Source of the DNA: a virus
Reading direction: 5' to 3' (one strand)
DNA length: 26,868 nucleotides
Virus record (IMG/VR): IMGVR_UViG_3300050821_003628
Coordinates: 1 to 26,868 of that record
Shown: positions 21,263-26,868 of the stretch, piece by piece
Position numbering within the stretch: the first letter of the stretch is position 1
How the letters are laid out: every line of letters starts with the position of its first letter
Translations under genes and position numbers: made by a program
Notes under the pieces: generated by a model
What the model was told of the DNA's origin: nothing
Databases searched by the model: none
Seen by the model: the letters and a program-made list of their open reading frames with translations, nothing else

Positions 21263-22087
21263 ATGAGGACTTGGATCATTGGGGCCTGCCTCTGGGGTAT
21301 GGCGCTTGAGAGTGCAGAGGCACAGGCCCCGCCACGACCGCAGACCGTCCAATACCAGAAGGTCCAGACCGGCTTCCTGGTGGACATGATTGTCGGCGGA
21401 GAAATCAGGAAACACGAGGAGAAGGAACGGCTGGAGCGTCGTCTTGAACGCGCCGAAGATCGCATCGAACGGCTAGAAGCGACTCTTAAACTGCCGCCTA
21501 TGCCGACTGGCGCGCAGGCGCCTCCGATTGTGCAGCACTTCTACGGCGTGGGGGCAACTCCATCGGCGCCTGCCCCTGCTCCCGTTCAGCCGATCATTAT
21601 CGGCGGGGGAAGCCCGACGCCGGCAATGCCCGGAATGGGAGGTATGGGAGCTGGACTCGGCGGAATGGCTGCCAGTCCGTGGGACATGCCACGGCTGCCT
21701 TTCCCGTACAGTCCGCCGGCAGCTGGGCCACCTCCATATTCCCCGCCTGCCGCTGGACCGCCGCCCTACTCACCGCCTGCAGCTGGTGGCATGGTGCCAG
21801 TGAGCCCGCCTGCCACTGGTGGGCCGCCGCCTGGCGCAATGACGCCGCCTGCGTCCGGACCGCCTGGACAGTCGAGGATGGCTTCAGTCCCTCGTCCCAC
21901 TGGATACGCGACCTACGTTCGCATTCATAGGCCGCAACAGTGGGTGATCCCGCGATCGCCGCACAGCTACGGTTTGCCTTTGCCGGGGTCGAAAGAAGGT
22001 TGCCATCCCCAATACGCTGTCGCTCGGAAGCCTCAGCCTCAAGCGACGGCTCATTACGCTGGGACACCCGCCGTTTATCACAAGTAA
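21263..22087 (+). CDS. Secreted coiled-coil and proline-repeat protein
   Basis: 274 residues; AAAAGGAG before ATG. Signal peptide MRTWIIGACLWGMALESAEA, a short linker, then a charged coiled coil at about 46-76 (RKHEEKERLERRLERAEDRI) which should oligomerise, a Gly/Met-rich stretch (GMGGMGAGLGGM), about three copies of the ten-residue unit YSPPAAGPPP (149-178), further PPA/PPG repeats and a basic C-terminal region (HRPQQWVIPRSPHSYG). Looks like an extracellular fibrous protein. No enzyme motif. Confidence 0.7.
   Translation: MRTWIIGACLWGMALESAEAQAPPRPQTVQYQKVQTGFLVDMIVGGEIRKHEEKERLERRLERAEDRIERLEATLKLPPMPTGAQAPPIVQHFYGVGATPSAPAPAPVQPIIIGGGSPTPAMPGMGGMGAGLGGMAASPWDMPRLPFPYSPPAAGPPPYSPPAAGPPPYSPPAAGGMVPVSPPATGGPPPGAMTPPASGPPGQSRMASVPRPTGYATYVRIHRPQQWVIPRSPHSYGLPLPGSKEGCHPQYAVARKPQPQATAHYAGTPAVYHK
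21707..21796 (+). repeat. 30-base coding tandem repeat (YSPPAAGPPP)
   Basis: Two full units of 30 bases and a third that diverges after YSPPAAG. The units differ at many third positions while the peptide is the same (TACAGTCCG, TATTCCCCG, TACTCACCG), so the repeat is kept at the protein level rather than being a recent DNA slippage product. Confidence 0.75.
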
Positions 22088-22130
22088 AAGAAGAGGACTA
22101 ACCCGCTAAACAAGTAGCAAAGGAATCAGC

Positions 22131-22391
22131 ATGAATCCTCAGTTTCAGAACCTAGCCTTGGCCCAGCAGATCGCCGCCACGCTGACACAAGCGGCCTGCG
22201 CCAGGCTCGGCGCCGCCGGAGTGCCGGTTGATCCGACCTTGGCTGCCGAGAAGGGCGTCGTTTTCGAGACGGCGACCGTTTTCAAAATGATGCTCAAGTT
22301 CGTCATGGAGGGAGATCACCTCGGCGACACGAGCGCCGCAGCCTGGGCAACCGGCTTCCCGCAAGGCGGAGCCCCGACTCCAGCAGGTTAG
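22131..22391 (+). CDS. Small hypothetical protein
   Basis: 86 residues, ATG about 8 bases after AAAGGAA. Helical, alanine-rich and mostly soluble (LALAQQIAATLTQAACARLG, VFKMMLKFVMEGDHLG), no signal peptide, one cysteine. It stands out among the secreted proteins around it and resembles small cytoplasmic or virion proteins. Function not recognised. Confidence 0.6.
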   Translation: MNPQFQNLALAQQIAATLTQAACARLGAAGVPVDPTLAAEKGVVFETATVFKMMLKFVMEGDHLGDTSAAAWATGFPQGGAPTPAG

Positions 22392-22439
22392 GCGAAAAAC
22401 CACAATCGGTAAGCGAAAACCATTCTCACGGAGGCTCCC

Positions 22440-22706
22440 ATGTTCACGGCTGTTCTCTTCACGGCGCTCTTTGTGGGCGATGTATCCGTTCAGGTGGGCG
22501 CTTCGGCCCCGGCTCCGTACGGCTGCTACTGTGCGCCCGGCTGCCCTTGCGGGCCTGACTGTCCGTGTGGCTGCTATCCATGCTATGGGCACGTTGGCGT
22601 CTACGTTGCTCCGTACCGGCCGTTCGTCAACGTTGCGGCCTTTCGTGCTCCGCGCGAGCGACACGAGGAAACGGTCAAGTTTCACTGGAAGTATCACAGG
22701 CGGTAG
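22440..22706 (+). CDS. Secreted cysteine-rich protein (CPCGPDCPCG)
   Basis: 88 residues; GGAGG five bases before ATG. An export signal MFTAVLFTALFVGDVSVQVG is followed by CYCAPGCPCGPDCPCGCYPC (C29 to C48, eight cysteines in 20 residues), then a Tyr/Val/Arg region ending RERHEETVKFHWKYHRR. The cluster shares CPCGPDC with the 17397 membrane protein. Metal binding or disulphide cross-linking in the envelope is possible. Proteins with this motif are familiar to me from Planctomycetes, so it may mimic a host envelope component. Confidence 0.7.
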   Translation: MFTAVLFTALFVGDVSVQVGASAPAPYGCYCAPGCPCGPDCPCGCYPCYGHVGVYVAPYRPFVNVAAFRAPRERHEETVKFHWKYHRR

Positions 22707-22738
22707 GCCCTTCGACGGCAAACGAGGAGATCGGAAAC

Positions 22739-23020
22739 ATGGCAAAGATAGTGCAGTTCAATGCCGAGGGCGGGATCTCGCCGTTCTCAACCTCGGTGAC
22801 GGCCTTCGGAAATGTCCTGGTCCAGAATAACGATACCGCCGTTCATTCGGTAGTCTGGGATGCCGGCTCCCCTGCGAGCCTTCTGGACTCTCCGGCCAAC
22901 GGGCAGGACATAGCTCCCGGTTGCTACGTGGACTTCAGCTTGGCAGGGCTGCCACAAGGGACGTTCACTTTCCATGATGGCCACAACGATCAGAACACCG
23001 GGCAGATCGTTGTGACGTGA
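22739..23020 (+). CDS. Cupredoxin-like beta protein without copper ligands
   Basis: 93 residues from ATG 22739 (behind CGAGGAGATCGG); an in-frame extension to 22565 overlaps the previous gene and is rejected. The pattern NDTAVHSVVWDAG, IAPGCYVDFSLAGLPQGTFTFHDG and GQIVV fits the strand order of a plastocyanin-like fold. The usual C-x-H-x-M copper loop is absent (FHDGHNDQNTG), so it probably does not bind type 1 copper. No signal peptide, so it may be a virion surface or cytoplasmic protein. Confidence 0.55.
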   Translation: MAKIVQFNAEGGISPFSTSVTAFGNVLVQNNDTAVHSVVWDAGSPASLLDSPANGQDIAPGCYVDFSLAGLPQGTFTFHDGHNDQNTGQIVVT

Positions 23021-23027
23021 AAGATTA

Positions 23028-23972
23028 ATGCGAAATATCCTGCTGATAAACCAGTCCACCGTAATCAGCGCCAGCGAACTGGCTGCCGCCGCGACCGCGT
23101 TTCAAATTCAGGTCAAGTTGCACTTTGCCCCCCTTTGGGCAATCGATCCCAACAGCCTAAGAGTCTGGTACGCGAATCAGCCCTACGCCGGTTATGACTG
23201 GCTTTTCCTTCTCGACAACACCGACCAGGCCAACGCGCTGGGATACCACACCGTTCTCTCCGGCGGTCAAGTTGGCGGCTTTGTTTTCGCCAAAACAGAC
23301 CAAGCGGCTGGCGTTCCGTGGACGGTGACGCTGAGCCACGAGGGGCTTGAGATGCTCGCCAACCCCTACGTTGATCTCATGGCTTACGGCTCGTATCTCG
23401 GCAACGCGGCGCTTCGGCCGTTGGAAGTGGGCGACCCCACAGAGAGCGCCACTTACAAAATAAACGGCCTAGACTTCAGTAACTTTGTAACTCCCAATTG
23501 GTTTCACAGCGGCGCCCCTGGACCATACGACTACTTGCGACGGATCGGCGCGCCCCTTCAGCTTGACAGCGGCGGGTATATGTCCATCGCCACAACTCTC
23601 GGCCAGTGGACCGAAGTTTTTGGCGAGAAGCTTGCGCCCGGCACTGGCAAGGAGGCGAGGGCGGGCGCATACTCAAGACTCCGTCGGCCCCAGACATCCA
23701 AGCCGCCGGTCGGTAACTTCGGCTCCGTAGACAGCAACCTCAGCTACATCATCAAGCTCTTGGGGAAGCAGGCTGCTCTGATAACCGATCAGACGGCGGC
23801 AATCTCCCAGCAGACGCAGACCCTCAACCAACAATCACAAGCGATCGCGGCTATAGCGGCCTCGATAAGCGACCCAAACAACGACCCGCAAACTCTTGTG
23901 GATCTGGCTAGCAAGCTCAAGGGATCTAACGATCCACTTGCTCAGTCAGTAGCAGCCAGCCAACCAAAGTAA
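23028..23972 (+). CDS. Metallopeptidase-like protein (HExxE) with C-terminal coiled coil
   Basis: 314 residues. The N-terminal ~200 residues contain TLSHEGLEMLANPYVDL (H104, E105, E108), PLEVGDP (E133, D136) and YKINGLDFSNFVTPNWF, the pattern of a group of uncharacterised bacterial and phage proteins with SHExLEMxxDP and ExxDP motifs. A zinc site from H104, E108 and E133 or D136 is plausible but unproven; it is not the usual HExxH. Residues ~230-290 (GKQAALITDQTAAISQQTQT) are a Gln/Ala-rich coiled coil. No signal peptide. Could be a virion-associated protease. Confidence 0.62.
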   Translation: MRNILLINQSTVISASELAAAATAFQIQVKLHFAPLWAIDPNSLRVWYANQPYAGYDWLFLLDNTDQANALGYHTVLSGGQVGGFVFAKTDQAAGVPWTVTLSHEGLEMLANPYVDLMAYGSYLGNAALRPLEVGDPTESATYKINGLDFSNFVTPNWFHSGAPGPYDYLRRIGAPLQLDSGGYMSIATTLGQWTEVFGEKLAPGTGKEARAGAYSRLRRPQTSKPPVGNFGSVDSNLSYIIKLLGKQAALITDQTAAISQQTQTLNQQSQAIAAIAASISDPNNDPQTLVDLASKLKGSNDPLAQSVAASQPK

Positions 23973-23984
23973 GGAGGTTTACAC

Positions 23985-24227
23985 ATGGACCCTCTCCAAG
24001 CACTCATCGACCAGGTGGCGGTTAATACCTCTGTCGAAGGTTCCGCCAAGGTCCTTATTGACGGGTTCGCGGCTCGCTTGGCAGCAGCAGGCACCGACCC
24101 GACCAAGCTGGCGCAACTTCGGGCCGACATCAAGGGTGCCGATGACGCCCTAGCCGCGTCGGTTGCCGCCAACACGCCTGCAGCTCCCATAACTGCCCCG
24201 ACTGCCGCGGCGAAGAAGAAGCCCTGA
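23985..24227 (+). CDS. Small helical protein
   Basis: 80 residues with AAGGAGG eight bases before ATG, the strongest ribosome binding site in the area, so probably made in quantity. Helical and Ala-rich (LQALIDQVAVNTSVEGSAKV, LAQLRADIKGADDALAASV) with a disordered basic end (TAPTAAAKKKP). Resembles small coiled-coil phage proteins encoded near holins or tail genes; it also echoes the C terminus of the preceding protein (SNDPLAQSVAAS vs ADDALAASVAAN). Confidence 0.65.
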   Translation: MDPLQALIDQVAVNTSVEGSAKVLIDGFAARLAAAGTDPTKLAQLRADIKGADDALAASVAANTPAAPITAPTAAAKKKP

Positions 24228-24240
24228 AGTGGTTCCGTGA

Positions 24241-24348
24241 GTGATCCGCCTTCTCGACTCCACCGCTGTTCAGGTGGTTTTGCTGATCCTCTTCGCCATG
24301 ATCGGCCTGATGTTCCTGGGCGCTATGATTCCGGCGGAGAAACCGTAG
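24241..24348 (+). CDS. 35-residue single-pass membrane protein
   Basis: GTG start directly after an in-frame TGA; product MIRLLDSTAVQVVLLILFAM then IGLMFLGAMIPAEKP. One clear membrane helix. The ribosome binding site is weak (GAAGTGG). Longer overlapping frames here lack protein character. It is the last gene of the membrane/secreted cassette. Confidence 0.48.
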   Translation: MIRLLDSTAVQVVLLILFAMIGLMFLGAMIPAEKP

Positions 24349-24353
24349 CAACC

Positions 24354-24438
24354 GAGCGGGGTGGCCTGGCTGTTGCTGGTCAGAGGGTTGCACTGGGGCT
24401 TAGATCCCCCCTCATGCTTCTCCGACGCCACCCCGCTC
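24354..24438 (+). ncRNA. Long structured inverted repeat between genes
   Basis: GAGCGGGGTGGC (24354-24365) pairs perfectly over 12 bases with GCCACCCCGCTC (24427-24438). Inside are nested pairings GAGGG/CCCTC (24383-24387 with 24409-24413) and a GGGG/CCCC mini-hairpin that competes for some of the same bases. It fills most of the 115-base gap before the connector genes and is followed by TATATCTTTC, not a real U tract. It could be an RNA processing site, attenuator or small RNA. Confidence 0.45.
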
Positions 24439-24463
24439 TATATCTTTCTGATGGAAAGCGACC

Positions 24464-24892
24464 ATGAGCCGCACAACTCCAGGGCAGGTGCAGACGCTCC
24501 TTGCCGGCGACTACGACGGCGCTACGGATCTCCAACAGCATTGCGATAGCGCCTCGGCCACAGTAGACGATCTAGTCCAACAGGCCAGTACCGTCAGGGG
24601 CGTCAGTATGCTAGCAAGTCGGCTGGAACTGATTGAGAGGAACCTAGCGGCGCATGACTACGTGATGACCGACCAGACGTACCAGAGCAAGACCACACAG
24701 GGCGCGTCGGCACAGTTTCAAGGCAAGACGGATATGTACCTCGAAGGGTCAAAGTACGGCATGAAGGCGATGCGGCTAGATACCAGCGGGTGCCTACAGG
24801 CGCTTTATGCGGACACAAAGCGGAAAGTGTGTCAGGGCTTTTGGCTTGGAAAGCCCCCGAGCCAGCAGATCGACTACAAGGACCGCGACTAA
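24464..24892 (+). CDS. Head-tail adaptor (DUF4054-like)
   Basis: 142 residues. Begins SRTTPGQVQTLLAGDYDGAT, then SRLELIERNLAAHDYVMTDQ, YQSKTTQGASAQFQGKT and GFWLGKPPSQQIDYKDRD. This pattern is that of head-completion/adaptor proteins (gp6/gp15-like) which bind under the portal ring and start the connector. No membrane part. It marks the return to structural genes after the cassette; connector genes follow. Confidence 0.78.
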   Translation: MSRTTPGQVQTLLAGDYDGATDLQQHCDSASATVDDLVQQASTVRGVSMLASRLELIERNLAAHDYVMTDQTYQSKTTQGASAQFQGKTDMYLEGSKYGMKAMRLDTSGCLQALYADTKRKVCQGFWLGKPPSQQIDYKDRD

Positions 24893-24902
24893 GGAACAGA
24901 GT

Positions 24903-25337
24903 ATGACGCATCACCCCATAGATGGCTACCTCGTGTATGGTTGGCCAGAGTTTCACGCTCTGGCGCAAAAATTGGGAGTGGTGGACAAGATCAGAGACAA
25001 TGACTTAACGCACCGAGATCGCAGGGATGTTTTCTCACTCACATTGAGGATCGGCGAGCTACCAGAGATTGAGCATCGCGGAACGAAACTTGTCCCTGGG
25101 TGTCTGGATGACGGGTACGGAGTCTATCACTGGCCAGAGTTCCAGGCGTTCTGCAAGAGAGCAAGAATCGCCTACGATCTGTTGACCGTAGAGATCTCCA
25201 TTAGGTTTGGAGACGGCGAGCCGTTAACAATCTTCCAGAGCTACAAGGGACTGGTCGATAGCGCTGACATCTGTGAGGATGGTAACGACGAGCCAAGCAT
25301 CATAGAGACGGGCATCCCTCAGCAGAGCGAGGAATAA
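24903..25337 (+). CDS. Internally duplicated hypothetical protein in connector region
   Basis: 144 residues from ATG 24903 (AAGGAACAGAGT before it); an in-frame extension upstream is rejected because it lies in the previous gene. Two similar halves are visible: GYLVYGWPEFHALAQKLGV...LTLRIGELPEIEHRG and GYGVYHWPEFQAFCKRARI...ISIRFGDGEPLTIFQ, about 75 residues apart. Acidic C-terminal tail. No family recognised, and it is not usual in this connector position, so it is likely an added gene. Confidence 0.65.
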   Translation: MTHHPIDGYLVYGWPEFHALAQKLGVVDKIRDNDLTHRDRRDVFSLTLRIGELPEIEHRGTKLVPGCLDDGYGVYHWPEFQAFCKRARIAYDLLTVEISIRFGDGEPLTIFQSYKGLVDSADICEDGNDEPSIIETGIPQQSEE

Positions 25338-25339
25338 GT

Positions 25340-25759
25340 GTGCCGGCCCCAGAGGTTCACGATCTGTTCGTTCCCGGAGGGCAGACGGCGGTATTGCTCC
25401 CGGTTCTGCTGGTGGAGGGAATACCGCTAACCAATTCCTACGGCGAGGCAGAAATAGGACCACCACAGCAGATACCCGTACGGTGGAAGTGGTGCAAGAG
25501 GCAGGTGACGACCAGAGACGGAGAGGTAGTGAACATCGACGCGGATGTTGTGGTTGGGTTGACGATCCTGCCAGGTAGTCTCATGTGGCTGGGTAAGCTA
25601 TCCGACTTTCTAGGCACTGGATCATCGCACACGAACAAAGAGCCGGAGCTGATGGAGGTGGTTGAAACCCCTTACACGCCGGACGTCAAGATGCGAGTGG
25701 CGAGACGTACTGTCAGTCTCAAGAGGTACAGGGGCACCAAGGCGCAGGCTTACACGTAA
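25340..25759 (+). CDS. Head-tail stopper-like protein
   Basis: 139 residues from GTG 25340, two bases after the previous stop (GTG 25338 lies in another frame). Beta-rich: VRWKWCKRQVTTRDGEVVNI, ADVVVGLTILPGSLMWLGKL, and PDVKMRVARRTVSLKRYRG. The DGE... GS.MW.G pattern and position between the adaptor and gp10-like genes fit a stopper/closure protein that holds DNA in the head and links to the tail. Moderately sure, mainly from order. Confidence 0.62.
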   Translation: MPAPEVHDLFVPGGQTAVLLPVLLVEGIPLTNSYGEAEIGPPQQIPVRWKWCKRQVTTRDGEVVNIDADVVVGLTILPGSLMWLGKLSDFLGTGSSHTNKEPELMEVVETPYTPDVKMRVARRTVSLKRYRGTKAQAYT

Positions 25760-26161
25760 ATGGCCGAGATACAGAAATTACAAAGCCTGGTGTCCAAGCT
25801 GCGAGCCAGAGCAGCGCAAGCCCGAAAGGATAGCGACGCCAATATCGTCGTTGGGTTCACCGCAGCAGCCGCGCTTTACGTCCACGAGAACACTGAGGAG
25901 AAGCTGAAGGGCGATCCGCGACCTAGCGGACTTGGGGTCTACTGGGGGCCGCATGGCCAGAGCAAGTTCCTGGAGGGTCCGGCCAGGCAGATGAACAACG
26001 ATGGCACCTTCAGCCGGATTGTGGTAACGGCGATGCGAGCGGGCAAGACACTGGCGCAGGCACTGCTCTTGTGTGGACTGAGGCTAGAGAGGGAGAGCCA
26101 GGAGCGAGTGCCGGTTGAGTACGGGAATCTGAGAGCATCGGCGTTCACAAGAGTGGAGTAG
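25760..26161 (+). CDS. HK97 gp10-like tail/neck protein
   Basis: 133 residues, starting directly after the previous stop. The pattern AAALYVHENTEEK, then KFLEGPARQM, VPVEYGNLRASAF near the end is that of the HK97 gp10-like/neck family, which joins the connector to the tail tube (VPVxxGxLRxSxF is a family marker). Helix AMRAGKTLAQALLLCGLRLE precedes it. Order after the stopper gene agrees. Confidence 0.75.
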   Translation: MAEIQKLQSLVSKLRARAAQARKDSDANIVVGFTAAAALYVHENTEEKLKGDPRPSGLGVYWGPHGQSKFLEGPARQMNNDGTFSRIVVTAMRAGKTLAQALLLCGLRLERESQERVPVEYGNLRASAFTRVE

Positions 26162-26165
26162 CTGG

Positions 26166-26868
26166 TTGGCGTACTCCAAGATATTCGCTGTTACATCGGA
26201 CGGCAACATAACGCTGCCTTCCGACTGGAATAACGCCGACAACAAATGTGAGGGAGTTGGTCCTGGTGGTGCAGGCGGTGCCGGGCTCAGTGCAAGAGGG
26301 GCGCCGGGTGGTGGGTCAGGGGCATACACCTTCGTAGTAAACGCCAACCTAGGTATGGCGGGGCAGACGTGTGCGGTGACTATGGCCGCCACTGAAGATA
26401 CCACACTAGCAGACCACTCAGGAACCAACGTACTGACCGTGAAGCAAGGAATCGACGGGACTAGCACAACGCCTGGCACCGGAGGTCAGGCGGCTTCTTG
26501 CGTGCCATCTGCCGGGGCCTTTAGCGGCGCGTCGGGTGGAGCCAGACCAGGAGTTGGGGTTACTGGTGGATCTGGCGGAGCGGGGGCGGCAGGGCCGACT
26601 GGAGCTGGTAATGCCGGGGTCTTGGCAACAACTGGTACTGGTGGTGCTGGCGGACGAGCGGACGATGCGGTCGGAGCAGCTGGTGGAGCGGCAGATAATA
26701 ACGGAGTTGCCGGCACCACATGGACGACCAACACTACCGTCACTGGAGGTGCTGCTACCGGAACCTATGGACCAGCAGGTGGCGGTGGGGGGGGCAGTAC
26801 TGCTTCTCCTGGGCAGCCTACTGGTGCCCCAAACTATGGAGCAGGTGGGGGCGGGGGCGGAAGCACTA
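26166..26868 (+). CDS. Glycine-rich tail or fibre protein (3' truncated)
   Basis: Open to the window end, at least 234 residues. TTG 26166 is the best start, with GGAG seven bases upstream; there is no earlier ATG in frame. The N terminus LAYSKIFAVTSDGNITLPSD has the look of a virion protein, followed by Gly/Ala/Thr repeats (GPGGAGGAGLSARGAPGGG, GGSGGAGAAGPTGAGNAG, GGGGGGST) with short conserved breaks (CAVTMAATEDT, GTTWTTNTTVTGG). Glycine-rich phage adhesins of this type form sandwich domains that bind host receptors. It has no export signal. Confidence 0.65.
   Translation, partial: MAYSKIFAVTSDGNITLPSDWNNADNKCEGVGPGGAGGAGLSARGAPGGGSGAYTFVVNANLGMAGQTCAVTMAATEDTTLADHSGTNVLTVKQGIDGTSTTPGTGGQAASCVPSAGAFSGASGGARPGVGVTGGSGGAGAAGPTGAGNAGVLATTGTGGAGGRADDAVGAAGGAADNNGVAGTTWTTNTTVTGGAATGTYGPAGGGGGGSTASPGQPTGAPNYGAGGGGGGST

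Noticed and set aside
22739-23020. Active blue-copper protein
   Set aside because: The cysteine and methionine ligand positions are missing.
24354-24438. Possible tRNA (acceptor GAGCGGG, loop TTGCACT with a Cys-like GCA)
   Set aside because: The outer stem pairs over 12 continuous bases, which leaves no T arm, and the anticodon stem GAGGG has no partner at the needed place.
24237-24467. A 76-codon + strand open frame over the inverted repeat
   Set aside because: Its peptide is Arg/Gly/Pro-rich shadow text, and the overlapping 35-residue frame has a clear membrane helix.

Overview
The window is a stretch of a double-stranded DNA tailed-phage (or prophage) genome. All 53 genes I could support lie on the + strand, most with very short gaps or ATGA/GTGA-type overlaps. 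The order is that of an HK97-type head module: terminase large subunit (truncated by the window start), portal, MuF-type head morphogenesis proteins, DUF2213 protease/scaffold-like protein, decoration protein, major capsid protein, then head-tail connector proteins and the start of a glycine-rich tail or fibre protein (cut by the window end). Connector-type genes imply a long-tailed phage. The host cannot be read directly. Cysteine-rich CPCGPDCxC segments and proline/cysteine-rich secreted proteins resemble proteins I associate with Planctomycetes, which is a weak hint only.

Layout. 1-838: TerL nuclease domain. 835-3666: nine small unknown genes between TerL and portal, one ribbon-helix-helix-like. 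3647-5716: portal. 5719-6420: three small genes, including zinc-ribbon-like proteins. 6417-10120: what looks like a MuF head protein split over two ORFs, with unrelated sequence and an extra gene between the halves and an HNH nuclease at the C terminus. 10108-10510: two small genes, the second a winged-helix protein that probably starts at ATT. 10594-12768: DUF2213 protein with two good internal in-frame starts, suggesting nested scaffold products. A weak terminator follows, then decoration protein, major capsid protein, two tandem paralogues and a HeH-type protein. 15774-15845: probable tRNA with anticodon CAT.

15876-24348 is the most unusual part: about 8.5 kb of accessory genes between the capsid and connector genes. 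Nearly all are small membrane or secreted proteins: coiled-coil/TM proteins, TM-plus-cysteine-cluster proteins, holin-like two-TM proteins, a secreted trypsin-like protease with visible His/Asp/Ser, proline-rich secreted proteins, a cupredoxin-like protein and an HExxE metallopeptidase-like protein. Three consecutive secreted proteins, including the protease, share a ~45-residue aromatic module, and one of them has its signal peptide separated from the mature part by an in-frame TGA. No peptidoglycan-degrading endolysin is visible here. I infer an envelope-directed cassette (lysis, envelope remodelling or superinfection control); this is a hypothesis.

24464-26868 returns to ordinary head-tail connector genes (DUF4054-like adaptor, stopper-like, HK97 gp10-like) with an odd internally duplicated protein among them, and ends in the glycine-rich protein.
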